Positions 23,806 to 37,414 of a stretch of 64,000 bases of DNA are shown in pieces. The DNA is from Eulemur rufifrons. Its lineage: Eukaryota > Chordata > Mammalia > Primates > Lemuridae. The stretch lies in the NCBI RefSeq assembly GCF_041146395.1, contig NC_090999.1, positions 73,103,001 through 73,167,000 of the forward strand. Reading direction: 5' to 3'. The notes beneath the pieces were generated by a model. That model saw only the letters and a list, made by a program, of their open reading frames with translations, made no database searches and was not told the DNA's origin. The translations under genes and the position numbers were made by a program. Every line of letters starts with the position of its first letter. The stretch's first letter is position 1.

Positions 23806-24200
23806 TCAAAGAAATAATGCAAGATCAATGGTTGCCAGGGAATGAGGCAGGAGGGAGGAATAAATGCATTAAACAAAGGGGATATTTAGGGCAGTGAAAC
23901 TATTCTATATGATATGATACTGTAAGGACAGACATATGACATTATGCACTTCTCAAAACTTATAGTAGTGTACAACACAAAGAGTGAGACCTAACATAAA
24001 CTATGAGCTTCAGTTAACAATAATGTCAAAAGTGGCTCACCAATGATAAGAAATTTACCACAATAATTAATGCAAAATATTAATAATAGGGCAAATTATG
24101 TGGGTGTGAAGGGGAGAGGAAAAATAGGTAAATGGGTATTTTCTGCCCAACTTTTCTGTAAACCTAAAACTACTCTAAAAGTATAGTCTATTTGTTTGAA
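23806..24200 (+). mobile_element. L1M 3' end (L1MC/ME-like)
   Basis: L1M 3' UTR hallmarks in order: TGGTTGCCAGGGAATGAGG, GGCAGTGAAACTATTCTATA, TGATACTGTAAGGACAG, CATATGACATTATGCACTTC, ATAGTAGTGTACAACACAAA, CCTAACATAAACTATGAGC, and a closing GTAAACCTAAAACTACTCTA. It abuts the MIR upstream. Confidence 0.82.
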
Positions 24201-24439
24201 AAAAGTTTTGGGTGTATCTTCCTGTGGAAGACAATGCTTATACTGGAAGATGGAAGTTGTGATAAGGTTGTTGGAGGATACATTGATAAATGATGATCAT
24301 CTCACCTACTGATGAGAAAGGTCACTTAATTCAGAAGTTTCATGGTGCTCATTTTCCTTTGTGGTAGCTCATTATGAAATTTAACTTGACATAGAATGGG
24401 AGTATTTGGAAGAACAAATTTTTGAAAAGCATTAGAGAA

Positions 24440-27250
24440 AATTAATATTTAGATGAAGGCTATGATATTAGTTACCCTCAATAAAACTAGTAAAAAAGAA
24501 ATTTCCAGGCCATATGGTTTCTCTGAAGATTTCTACCAAACCTTTAAGGAATAATTAACACCAGTTTTTTCTATCATTTCCAGAAAACAGAGGAAAGAAT
24601 AGGTTCCAATTTATCTTATGAAGCCAGTTATTACCAAAGATATTAAAAAAAAAAGAAAACCACAGATCAATATCTATTATTAATATATATATATACACAA
24701 ATAGCCTTAACAAAATAGCAAAGAAATGACAGCTTATATATATATATATATATATATATTTTTATACATTTGCATACATATACATATTCATATAATTATA
24801 TACCATGACCAACTGGGATAAATTGCAGAGTGTTAAAACTAGATTAATAACAGAAAATCAATGTGTTTTATCATTTTAAAAGTCCGAATTAAAAAATCAT
24901 ATGATCATATCAATTGGTCTATAAAAATCATATGATAACCTCAACAATATTTTAAGATTTTAAAAACTGTCAGAAAATTAGAAATAGAAAGAAACATCTT
25001 CAACTTGATAAAAAAAATCTGCAAAATATTTATAGCTATCATCATACTTAATGGTGAATGATTGAGTGCTTTACTTGTAATATTGGGAACAAGGCAAAAA
25101 TGTCTGCTCTCATCATTCCTATTCAACATATTATTGGACATTATAGAAAGTACAGTAAAGAAAGAAAAGTGTATGAGGCATAAAGTTTGAAAAGATATAA
25201 ATAAAACTTTTCCTATTGTATATGACATGATGGTCTATGTAAAAAAAAAATGTAAGATCTAAAGAGCAGTCAAAACTAAAACAAAAAAACAAAAAAATAT
25301 CCAGCATGAATTACTGAATTCAGAGCAAGTTTGCAAGATATAAGATCAGCATACAAAAGTCAATTGCATTTCTATGTACTAATGGACACAAAGAAACCAA
25401 AAGTAAAATACAAAAATATTTACAATTATGCAATGGAAATGAAATACTTAGGTGAAAATTTAACAAATATATGTAGCTCTTATACATTGAAACTAAAAAA
25501 TCCACCGATGAAAGATATCAAAGAAGTTCTAAATAAATGAGAAATATAATATATTTGTCAATTGGAAAATTCAACACAGAAAAGATGCCACTTCTTTCCA
25601 AATTAATCTATAGGTTTAAGGCAATACCTATCAAAATCCCAAAAATATTATTTATAGAAATAGGCAAGACTATTCTAAAATTGATATGAAAAGCACAAAC
25701 TCTAAAATAGTTAAAATAATTTTTAAAAATAAGACAAAGTGGAAGGGATCACTTCATCTGATTTTAAGTGATTTTATAAATAAGATATATTAATAGCTAC
25801 AGTTGTCAAAACTGTATAGCACTGGAGGAGAGATAAACACATACAACAATGGAACAGATAGAGAGACCAGAAATAGATCCACACAAATATGACCAATTAT
25901 TTTTTGACAAAGATGTAAAATAATTCAATGGAGGAAGGATTTGTCTTTTTAACAAATGTTGGTGGAGCAATTGGATAGTCATAGGCAAAAATATAAACCT
26001 CAATGTAAACATCAAAAATGAACTCAAAATGGAAACAAAATGTAAACTTATAAAAATTTTAGAAGATAATTTAGGTGAATCTTTGGGATCTAGGACTTGG
26101 TGATGAGTTCTTAGACATTGAACTAAAAGCACAATTCAAAAAAGAGCACATCGATAAATTGAACTCCGTTACAATGAAAACCGTTTGAAATAACCCCCTT
26201 TAAGACAAGCTGCAGACTGGGAGAAAATCTTTGCAAACTAAATGTCTGATGAAGGAGCCATATTTAAATTATATAAATAACTCTCAAAACTGAACAATAA
26301 AAAAAAACAAACACACCAACAAGAAAATGGGCAAAAGACATGGAGAGACAATCCACTGAATAGGATATATTAATATAAATAGCAAATAAACACCTGAAAA
26401 TATATTTGACATCACAAGAAATTCAGATTAAGACCATAAGGAGATGTCACCACATTCATCAGAAGAACTAAAATAAAACATAATGATAACGCCAAATGTT
26501 GGCAAGTTTATGGAGAAACTGGATCCCTCATACATTTAGATATGTATTATAAAATGATACAGACACTTTGGAAAATAATTTGGTCCTTTCTTTAACAACC
26601 AAAAGAACACTCACTATAAATGCCAGATATTGCACTCTTGAACCAGAGACGTTAAGGTTTATTTATATACAAAAATAAGTACATGATTGTTTATAGCAGT
26701 GTGATTCATAATAGCTCAAATTGGAAACAAATTGTCCCTCAAGAGGTTAATGGTTAAACAATCAGGGGCACATACATACCATGGAATAGTACTCAACAAT
26801 AAAAAGGAATGAACTACTGTACAACAGCTTAGACAGACCTCAAGAGCATTATATTGAGTGGGAAAAAAAGGCCAATTTCAAAAGTTAACATACTGAATGT
26901 TTCCATTTTTGTAACAATCTCAAAACTGTGTAATCATAGAGATGTAAGACAAGCTAGTGGTTGCCAGGAGTTAGACATTGTAGACGGATTGGTGTAATGC
27001 TTAAGAGCGATCTCTGTGATAATGGTAGAGGTCTGTATGTTGATGACAGTAGTGATTGCAGAAAACTATACATTGTGATAAAAGGACATAAAACCATATA
27101 CCACATTCTGTCAAGGTTACTTTTTTGGTTTTGATGTTATACTCTACAACTGTAGGCTGTAAACATTGAGAGAAACTAGGTCAAGAGTACAATGACTCTC
27201 TCCATATTATCTTTGCTGTGTCTTGTAAATCTATAATTATTTCAAAATAT
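24440..27250 (+). mobile_element. L1M ORF2 and 3' UTR, diverged
   Basis: About 2.8 kb follows ORF2 from the reverse-transcriptase region to the 3' end. Landmarks are AGATTTCTACCAAACCTTTA near the start, TGGTGAATGATTGAGTGC, ATTCCTATTCAACATATTAT, GATATAAGATCAGCATAC, and ATTGCATTTCTATGTACTAA. Later come GGCAAAAGACATGGAGAGAC, TGTTTATAGCAGTGTGATTC, CATACCATGGAATAGTACTC and CTAGTGGTTGCCAGGAGTTA. Stops and frameshifts are everywhere. (TA)n tracts interrupt it near 24.68-24.76 kb. Older than the Alu and young L1 copies. Confidence 0.85.
24735..24760. repeat. (TA)n microsatellite
   Basis: About 13 TA units within the L1M fragment; a shorter tract lies at about 24682-24695. Confidence 0.92.
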
Positions 27251-28934
27251 AACATTAAAAAATAAGAATGAAAACATAACCACAGTACATCATAATACTC
27301 ACATGTAAGTTTTTGCAGGAGTATATTTTTAATATTGCTAAACCTCCCATTTTTACATCCTGACATCTCATAATGGGAAGTCAATATATAATGTACAAAA
27401 TGAATAGATCAGAAGACAGTAGTAGAGGAGCATGTTATTTAGTAATGTGTAGACATGTAAATACTATAAAAATAGCTAAAGTACTTAAAGTGGTGCTTCT
27501 GAGAAAGAGTAAAGGAGATAACATGGAAGAGAGAAACTAATAACACCTGATTGTTTTAAAAATTAAATTGCTCAATACTGTTTAAAATTTAAACAACAAG
27601 TATGATTTTTTTCAAAAGGAAAAGGAAAAAATAAGACAGAAAGTAAGGGCATGTTTAGTACAATTACTTAAAGCAGTTAAACAAATTGCTTGATTTACAG
27701 AAGAAATATCTACACTTTCCTTTATACATTTGGAATCTGGATTCCCAAGACATATTTTATCCTTAAAAGTCAAAATAATAACCAAATATTTTAAATGATC
27801 AAAATGCCCAGTAGCTCTGTATTTTGAGAAAACCTTCTATGTGGTCCCTCTCTTGTTTTCTCTTTTTATGACTTTGTTCCTTTTTTGTTTGTTTATTTGC
27901 CCCAGATGTTGGTCATATGGAAGTGAACAGGTTTGTCTCTTGAGGTTCACAACAATAGTGAGAAAAAGAAAATTATGGTCTAATGTTAAAATATCAAGTC
28001 TCCATAACTCATATTAATGAAAAATTATGATACTTCTGTTATATGCAACCACATCAACCTGGCCTGATAAGTTTTAGATTTGTCTATTTAAAAAACATTT
28101 ATTCAAAATGAATTTATAGAGCCCCGCATATATAGAGAGACTATCATAGATACTGAGAACACAAAGAGAAATAAAATAGTCACATTTTATTGGGAAATAC
28201 CCAAATAGGATGATCAGAATTACCAAAATAGCCATGTTAAATGTAGATAAGTTATATTAAAAATCCATGTAACTCAACATTATCTCTATAAAAACAAAAT
28301 TGCTATTGTTAAATTATTCAAAGAAATATTTTCATCATATTAATTTTAAATTGCTTTGAATTAGGTTAAATACATATGTCAATACACTTCTATATTCTGC
28401 AAAGATGTCTTAATTATATAATGGGTGCAATGAAGATCAGAAATTAACCCAGATCTCACCCAGGAGATGATTTTTTATTTACAGAGTGACTACTTATTTA
28501 TTCTCATCTTCATATCTCTAACACCCTCATTAATTTTCCTTAAGCTTCTAATTTGGAGTGAAGTTGCAATACCCTAAGTTTATCTCTAAGAAGAGCACTA
28601 GGATTTTAATATAGTATACTATGCCCCAAGGCTATATTCTAGGACTATTAAGCCCATTATTCCAATATTGCTAAAGCACACAATGAACTGTGTTAAACAC
28701 TAATCAAATATTTAAATAAATTTATTCCACTGGATGATGCTTTTGCTAAGAACTTGCTTAGTTTTTGAATCCATTGAGTAAATCAACTAATTATTTTAAT
28801 TGAGCTATTTGATGAATTCTTTAATCACAAAGTATTTGTTAAAAACCTCTATTTGGGGATCATAAAATAATTTTCTACTACTTCAAATGCAATATCTTCA
28901 TAGAAATATGTTTTCTGATTAAAAAGTTTCAAAC
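27251..28934. other. AT-rich DNA with a faint L2 scrap
   Basis: No gene. At about 28090-28190, ACATTTATTCAAAATGAATT then TAGATACTGAGAACACAAAG suggests a reverse L2 3' end, very degraded (confidence about 0.35). Confidence 0.5.
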
Positions 28935-29612
28935 TGCCTTTGTACAACCTGAATCAGAGCTACATCCCCCAGACAGTGTGCACCGTATCTGTTAGGTGTG
29001 AGTTTACCCATCCCCTCCTACCACCTTCCATCTGCTTGACACCAGATGAATGTTATTTCCATATGTGCACATAAGTTTTGATCAGTTAGTAGCAATTTAA
29101 TGGTGAGTACATGTGGTGTTTTTTTTTTTTTCCGGTATTGTGATACTTCACTTAGAAGAATGGGCTCCAGCTCCATCCAGGATAATATAAGAGGTAGTTC
29201 ACCATTTTTTATGTCTGAATGCTAATCCATGGTATACGTATATTAATACCACATTTTATTAATCCACTCATGTATCAGTGGGCACTTGGTTGTTTCCACA
29301 TCTTTGCAATTGTGAATTGTGCTGCTATAAACATTCAAATGCAGATGTCTTTTTTATAGAATGTCTTTTTTTCCTTTGGGTAGATACCCAGTAGTAGGAT
29401 TGATGGATCAAATGGTAGTTCTCCTTTTGGTTCTTTGAGATATCTTCACACTACTTTCCATATAGGTTGTACTACTTTGCAGTCCCACCAGCAGTATATG
29501 AGTGTTCCTATCCCTCCATATCCACACCAACATTTGTTGTTTTGAGATTTTTTTGATAAAAGCTATTCTTACTGGAGTTATTGTTTGAAAAAATTCATGT
29601 TCAGGCCACTAG
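28935..29612 (-). mobile_element. Lemur-type L1 3' region, lacking its tail
   Basis: Minus-strand copy of the same young L1 as at 59.6 kb. The reversed 3' UTR has CATCCCCCAGACAGTGTGCA, ATTTCCATATGTGCACATAA, TTGATCAGTTAGTAGCAATT and CTCCAGCTCCATCCAGGATA. The ORF2 end follows, with TATAGAATGTC at 29356 and CAGTCCCACCAGCAG at 29480. After 29575 about 85 bp of ORF2 are missing before GTTTGAAAAAATTCATGTTC. No poly(T) is visible at the left, so the extreme 3' end has been lost or is unrecognisable. It borders older minus-strand L1 on its right. Confidence 0.87.
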
Positions 29613-29639
29613 GAGCTGAAATATATTTTGGTGAGAATT

Positions 29640-31010
29640 TTTTTTAAAAATTAATAATGTAATATATTTGTTATGAATATATTCAAATTTTCTCTTATTT
29701 TGTATTAGTATTGGTGGTTTGTGTCATTTTAAGTTTGTCCATTTTATCTAAGTTATCTAATTCTTTGGAATAGAGTTTTTATTACTATTTTATTATAATC
29801 ATTTTTATTTATTATAGCTAGAGATAATATCCTTTTTTCTATTTTTAATAATTTGAATTTTTTTGAGTTTTTTTTTAGTATAGCTAAAGATTTGTCAATT
29901 TTATTATCTTTTCAAAGAATCAACTCTTGGTTTTAATGATTTTTTTTCCTGCAGTTTTTATGTTCTTTATTGTATTTATTTCTGCTCTATTCTCTGTTTT
30001 TGTCCTTTCTTATTATTTTTAGAGTTGAATGTGCTCTTCTTTTTCCAGTTTCTCAAGAGACATGGTTAGCTTATTGATTTGAGATATTTCTTAATTATTA
30101 CATAGGCTTTTACAGGTATAAATTTTCTTTAAACACCACTTTAGCTGAATTCCATAAATTATACAATTTTTTTAACTTTCATGTATCTTAAAATATTATC
30201 TCTTCTTCTTGTTATCTTTTCTTTGACCCAGTCATTAATTAGGTGTCTGTTTTCCCAAACTTCCTTCTTTTATAGATTTCTAATTTAATTACATCGTGGT
30301 TGGAGTGCCTACTTTGTATGACTTCTGTTATTTTTTATTTATTGAACCTTGTTTTATGCCTGACATATGGCTGATCTTAGAAAATGTTTCATATGTACTT
30401 GGGAAGAATGTTGGTCCCACTGTTTTTAGCTGGAGCGTTCTATATGTCTGTTAAATTTTGTTAGTTTACAGTGTTGTTCAAGTCTTCTATTTCTTTTTAG
30501 TCATCTGCCTAGTTTTTCCATTTATTATTGAAATTGAGATAATAAAATGGTCAACTATTGGTTTTGAATTGTATGTGACTCTCTTTTATTCCAGCTGTTT
30601 TTGCTTCACAATTTTGAGGGTCTACTGTTAGACAAATATATGTTTTATAATTGATTTATTGACACTTCTATTATTATAAAATATTGATTTTTTCTAGTAA
30701 CATTTTTTAAAGTCTATTTTGTCTGATAGTCTCACAGCTACTTTAGCTTTCATTTAGTTACTGTTTGTGTGATGTATCATTATCCTTCTTACAAGCAACC
30801 TATTTTATCTTTGAATCTAAAGTTTATCTCTTATAGATAGCATATGTGTTAAATTGTACTTTTTTATATATATTTTGCCAACCTCTGATTTACTATTGGA
30901 GTCTATAATCCATTTACTGAAAAGATATGACTAACATTGCCATTTTCCTTTGGTTTCTGTGTTTTGTGTCTTTGTTCCTCTATTCTTCCATTACTAATTG
31001 TTTTTGGATA
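29640..31010 (-). mobile_element. Older L1 ORF2 5' half
   Basis: Reverse-read ORF2 between the reverse-transcriptase start and the endonuclease: TTTGTCCATTTTATCTAAGT, TATCTTTTCAAAGAATCAAC, TGCTCTATTCTCTGTTTTTG, TTCTTTGACCCAGTCATTAA, CTTAGAAAATGTTTCATATG, CAGTGTTGTTCAAGTCTTCT and TCTGATAGTCTCACAGCTAC. More diverged than the adjoining young L1. It may be a separate L1M copy, or the remains of one long element with an internal deletion. Confidence 0.75.
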
Positions 31011-31369
31011 TAAGCTCTGATAAGTACTGTGAATTAAAGTATAGCATATTAAGGGTGATAGAGATTCATATACAAAGTTACTATTTTATATAATATTATC
31101 ATTGATACTGTTTTAGATACAGTGATCTTTAAACAGAGCACCCGAGGAAGTAAGAAAAGAAGTCCTGTAGATAACTAGGGGAGATAATTCTAAGCATAAT
31201 TCTAAGCATAATTCTAAGCAATAGAAAAAGCCCCTGCTGACAACATTCTTGGCTTGCTTTATCAACATCAAGAAAATAGGGATGAATTACTCCTTGAGTA
31301 AAAGGATAAGTAGGAGAACTAAGAGAATGGTAGAAGGTGAAATCAGAGTGGTGGCAAAGGGACTGGATT
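31011..31369. other. AT-rich DNA with a small tandem repeat
   Basis: No gene. Three exact copies of the 12-mer ATAATTCTAAGC lie at 31184-31219. Confidence 0.7.
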
Positions 31370-32290
<921 letters not shown>

Positions 32291-34519
32291 AATAAATTTC
32301 TATCCATGTTAAGAGAATTGCACATGGGAGATCCCTAATTATGAGAAATTTCTAGAGAAACTAGTGTCAATGCTTTTCAGCCAAAGACTACCAAAAACAC
32401 ATCTGTAGTTGTCCAAATTAAGTGTACTACTTTTTGCACAGAGTGAAGTCACTTACTGTGGAAAATTATGAAGTGTCTCAGTAGGAATATTAAAAAGAAC
32501 TTGTTAACTTGATTTATAAGTAATACATCATATGCTATCAGAAAGTGGAGCAATTCATGAGTGGGTATCTCAGTAAATTTTATCTGTGGAAAGGGTAAAC
32601 TAAACTGAGGACAAAACTGTAACTGATAAATGAGTAGTTGTTACTGATTTTAGCAAAACACAGTGATCCTGTTTATGTCTCACTTTATCATGTTCCTAGA
32701 ATGACCTGGTCTGATTTTGATGTTCTGGGAGATAATGTATGTCTATCAAGAGAATAACATGGCCTTGCTCTGAGTGTCAGCCCAACTTGTAATAAAACCG
32801 AAGCCTTAGGTATGGATGTCAGACAAGATTGGAGTAAGATTAAGGTCTATCTACAAGTGTTAGATAAGGAGGTACTGATATTTCTTACTCTCCAGGAATA
32901 ATGTGACCCTCTAAAGCCATAATTTTAAATATTTGCTGTAGCCAAGAAACATCAATCAAATAAGACCTTTTCTGCTCCCACCTTCCCCTCTCCTGTTTTT
33001 TTTCCTAGCCATCGTTTCAAAAGAAGTCAGAGAAAATGAAGTAGAACCAAAAGGAAGCTAGTAGACATAAGCCCTTCTTCTCACTTAGGTTTTCATGCTT
33101 GCCTCAAGCTGGATTTGAAAAGAGGAGTTTCACATTAATAATATTATGATTCATAATATTACATGAAGCTGTCCATGTTAATTACCATGGAGCATGGAGA
33201 AAATAAAGTTATTGTATGGTTGTATTTTTTTTTTCAATAAAATGGGTTCAAAATGAAGACGTAAAATATGAGAAATGGAGATTCTTATTGGGCCTTGTTA
33301 CTTGGGCCAATAGTCACCCAAGTTGCTTTGTTCTATTTGAAAGATAAAGGTGTATGTGATTTCATTTGCACGTGGTTTCAACCACCCACGAAAAACAGAA
33401 AAAATCTCCTTCAAAGACTGATTCACAGAGGAACATTCAAAAAAATTATATCCTATATAAACTGTCTTTTCCATTTTCCTCTTTCAAAACATAATACTGC
33501 ATTCTTAATTTACATGTAAAAAACTCTTATAAAGTACTTTTGCTTCTCGGTCTAAAGGCATTCTATTTAAATATTAGGCCTCCTTGCTATTATGATAGAA
33601 GCAAACCTCTGTTAACAGGGCAGCAGTCCTCAATCGACACAACTTTATACATGAGTGTAACAGTTTCTTTTCCTTTCCTCTGTCAGGTTTATATACTCCA
33701 CCCATGCCATTTGTGTGTGCTATTCTAAAGCAGATATTAAGAATAATAGGGCCCTTACCTTAATGGAGTTGAGTTTTAAATGACAAACAATTGAAATCTG
33801 ATGTGGTAAATATAATAAAGGTAAGTGCAAAGGGAGAGTGGAGGAGAGAATGAGAATTGCTATTTTTAAACAAAGCTCTAAGAGTTAAAACAAAAGTAGA
33901 GATTTTTGAAATTTTTTCTCCAATGAGGCCACTTTTAAAAATTTCTCTGCAGGCATAACCACTGAAACATAATATTAGAAATGCACTCAGCGAAAATTAA
34001 AAATTCCTAAAATAACCTACTTGCACTTTAATCAGATCAAACACAGAAATGAAGTGGCAAAATATGCCAGCACACCTGGTCATTACCCCCTGTGGCTTAG
34101 ACACTTTCCAAAAGGTTGGCATTGATGTGTCAAAGTAAGTAGCAGGTGGTCTCAAAGTCTCAGTTCCCCCTGGTGATGGATGTCAGTTGGTTCCTAATTT
34201 TTCCAAAGAAGGTGCCCTAAGCAAATTAGCAAGCAAAACCCACAAACCTTTTTTGACCACATTTATGCAAAAGAAAAGCAAGACAGCATTTTCACTTATC
34301 ACATAAATATAAATCAACTCATTAAAGAGTGCTTCTGCTCCTCACTGACAGGTTAGGGAACAATACCTGGGAACCCTATAACTTCTATGCTATGCTGGAC
34401 AAGCTAGGTTTGGATTTACTTCCATTCAAAACATGATCATACTTCTATTACATATTTATGTTGTCTATTTGCTCATGTCTGAGACAGAGCTATTTTGTTT
34501 ATTTTATTTTGATTTAACA
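32291..34519. other. DNA with no recognised gene
   Basis: No exon, RNA gene or confident repeat. The block 34010-34260 is GC-richer than average and may be an unrecognised old repeat. An 83-codon frame at 33.27-33.52 kb has no recognisable domain. Confidence 0.5.
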
Positions 34520-34735
34520 GTTATATAGACCTAGCAATGTGTCAGAACTGTTCTAAGTGCAGGTATTAACTCACTTAATTCACCTAACAATCTCATGAGC
34601 TAGGCGTGGCTATCATTTCCATTTTACAGATCAGGAAACTGGCGTAGAGAGGTTAGCTAGATAGCCCAGGTCACATAATTACTAAGTGACAAAGCTGGGA
34701 TTTAAACCCAGGCTTACTGACTTCAGTTGAACTTC
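34520..34735 (-). mobile_element. MIR SINE, well preserved
   Basis: Clear reverse MIR: AATGTGTCAGAACTGTTCTA, TTAACTCACTTAATTCACC, TAACAATCTCATGAGCTAGG, CATTTTACAGATCAGGAAAC, AGAGAGGTTAGCTAG, AGCCCAGGTCACATAATTAC, and CTGGGATTTAAACCCAGGC. It retains most of the tRNA-related head and the core. Confidence 0.9.
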
Positions 34736-35489
34736 AGCATGTGATTGTAGTGTTTTGTATCCGCAAGGCATCTTCTCAATTTGATCTCTTAGCAACTGGG
34801 CTACTTGTCATTATGTATCTATATCACAAGATCATCTAAATGAAAACTTTTGATGGATATGCAAACTGACTGTTCTCCTTTTTCTCACACCTAATGATCT
34901 TATATCTCGATTTAATGTTAACTAAGAATATCCTTGTGAATTGGTTCAGAAACTTCCAACAATTACAGGTTTAAACTTGAAACTCTATACTAGTAGAGAG
35001 GCAAGCTGGTGTGGAATTTGCTATTCTATTAATGAAGTATTCAATTTCCAGATGTGAAATATAGGGTAGCTTTGATAATAAAATTTTTTTGTCTTTATTT
35101 ATTAAGCACATATAAAAATCTTAAGATTCCCAACTTATTCTTATGAATATCCTAAAAGCTTCCTAATGGGATTTTTTTTTTAATCATCCCTCCTCATACT
35201 TGAAATTCTTGTATTCTGATGTCATTATATAGTCACAGCTATTTTCACTGCTCTTACTAGCTATACTTTTGGTATGAACATTTCTACTTTTTAATACAAT
35301 TTTTAACCATATTGCTTTATTTCAGTATGGTCTTCATCAAGCCACTTCTGATAACACTAGTCCTTATTATCTGAAATGTTGATGGCAACTTAATGGTAGA
35401 GGATAATTATAAAACACCCATATCCAATGTCCCTGTTAGCTGTTTGAAGTCTATTTATTTCTTCATCTCTTTATATAAATTCAATGTCC
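34736..35489. other. AT-rich DNA, nothing recognised
   Basis: No gene or confident repeat. Confidence 0.55.
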
Positions 35490-35745
35490 TTCAATAATGG
35501 AAAATGAGCCTACTCTGCCCATAGCTAAAATGACCAGGACACTTTCCCCTGCTTCGTTGGTTATAGAGGCATGTGCCAAGAAAGAACTTCCTTCAACCTG
35601 GATCTTATGTGACTGCCGTAAGCAGAGCTCCTCTGCTATACCACAGCAGTTAACTAGCATGAGTGAGAACTAAAATTGTTTTGTTTTATGCTGCTGAGAT
35701 ATTGGGGTTTTTTGCCATTGCAGCATAGTCTGCTTTTTCCTGATC
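35490..35745 (+). mobile_element. MLT1-like LTR 3' part
   Basis: AGCATGAGTGAGAACTAAAA, TTGTTTTGTTTTATGCTGCT and GAGATATTGGGGTTTTTTGC match the common 3' end of MLT1/MaLR LTRs ('gtgagaaataaacttttgttgttttaagccactgagattttgggg', quoted in part). The 5' part is obscure. Confidence 0.5.
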
Positions 35746-37322
35746 GATATTGCTCTATAAGGAAAGCTTCCTTAAACTAAACTTAAAATATGTCGCATTG
35801 TCTCAGGGATGAGTGACAAGCTATAGAGAAAAAGATATTGGAGATTTGAAAGAGGTTATCCACATTATAGAATAACAGATTTGGGTGAAATGGTACCAGT
35901 GACAACTTTGAAGATAGATCATGTACCTAAAAATCATGTAGTTCAAGGTACAAGAGTTGGAATACAAAATATTAATAGGACAAGTTAGTTATACCTATCT
36001 GTGTTTGGTAAACAATTACAAAAACTAGAAAGAAAAGAAAAAAAGAAGAAAGAATTGATCTCAGCAAACAACTGGAGAATAAATAGGGTCCACAAATTGA
36101 GGAACATATAGTATATGACGAAGGAGCTGTTTGTCACCATCAACTTATAAAAAAGAAAATGAGAAGCCTACAATAGACAAGCGTCAACTAAAAATTAGCC
36201 TGATGAAAATGTAAAATCTAAAGTTATGATGTTTATGCCTATTCTTAAAATGCCTGAATGGATTAACATACCCAGAGGTAGGATCCCTCCAAAAGTATAG
36301 AATACTAAATCCTTTTAGTTTAACAAAATTTCATAGGGGAGATACTGAATATGTGGCTACTCAGTTGAAATCTGATAGAGAAAATAATTACAATTAAGTC
36401 AGGAAAAAAGATAGGGATTAAAAGAAAAAAGAGATATGGCAAATTTAATATAAATATGTAAAAAAATCACTGTGCACTTACCTATTGATACATGGTATGC
36501 ATGAACTTCAAATGGGTAAGAAATAAATAATTGTTAAGAGGGTTTTGCTCACAGAATGCTGATTTTATAAACCTCCTTTATCTTGAAAATAAATGAATTC
36601 ATAATTCACACATTATCACAGATATTTGGGCAACTGGAAGAAATAGAGATATTTCCAGATTAAATAAAGGCTGAGGAGATTTATACAGGAAAGGGAAGAA
36701 TATTGAAGTGCAAAAATTAAACAAGGAATCTTTGTAAAGAAGAATATTACTATCAATGTGTTCCAAATAATGTACAATTGCATAACATAGCTCTGATAAC
36801 TGAAGGCACTATTCATGATATTCTTGCACCAGAAAACTTCTGCTAATCTTCAGGGTGATATTTTCTTTGCCATAAATATATTGCCTATTGGAACATACAT
36901 ATTAGTTTTCCATAGTGTTATCTCCCTTGGTAGGGGAGCAAGATGAATGTGAGCAATGTAGAGTAAAATAATTCTGATGAGAAGAGCAACTACTGATAAA
37001 ATGTCAACCTGATTTTCTACTCTTTTATATATCTACCAATCTAACACAAAATCCAATTCAGGGTTTGATTATCATATTTAGACTCTACATTCTGATATTG
37101 AGAAGTTGAAATATCATCTTTCAATTCTACCTAAATTTAATTGTGATCTAATATCTGTCCATTCCTTCAAAATAATAGAGAAATTTTTGCAAAGGTCTCT
37201 AGAGTCGAGTTGCTATGCCAGGAGTCCCAATTGTATTGTCTGTATGAAAAAGTAATGCAAAGTCGATTGCATTGTGAAAAGAACCCTTAAAAAATACACT
37301 AATAATTCTGATTTTATTTACT
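35746..37322. other. AT-rich DNA with no recognised gene
   Basis: No gene, RNA gene or confident repeat. Confidence 0.55.
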
Positions 37323-37414
37323 TTATGTGTGTGTATGTGCATATACATTATTTCCTATGTTGCATTTATGCATGTGTATATATATGTTTATATGTGCATG
37401 TATATGCATGTACT
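37323..37414. repeat. TG/TA/CATG low-complexity tract
   Basis: Imperfect alternating purine-pyrimidine DNA with TGTGTGTATGTGCATATAC and later ATGTGCATGTATATGCATGT. Prone to left-handed DNA. Confidence 0.8.

Noticed and set aside
25806..26132. 108-codon minus-strand frame
   Set aside because: It is antisense to a plus-strand L1M ORF2 fragment and shows no independent protein features.
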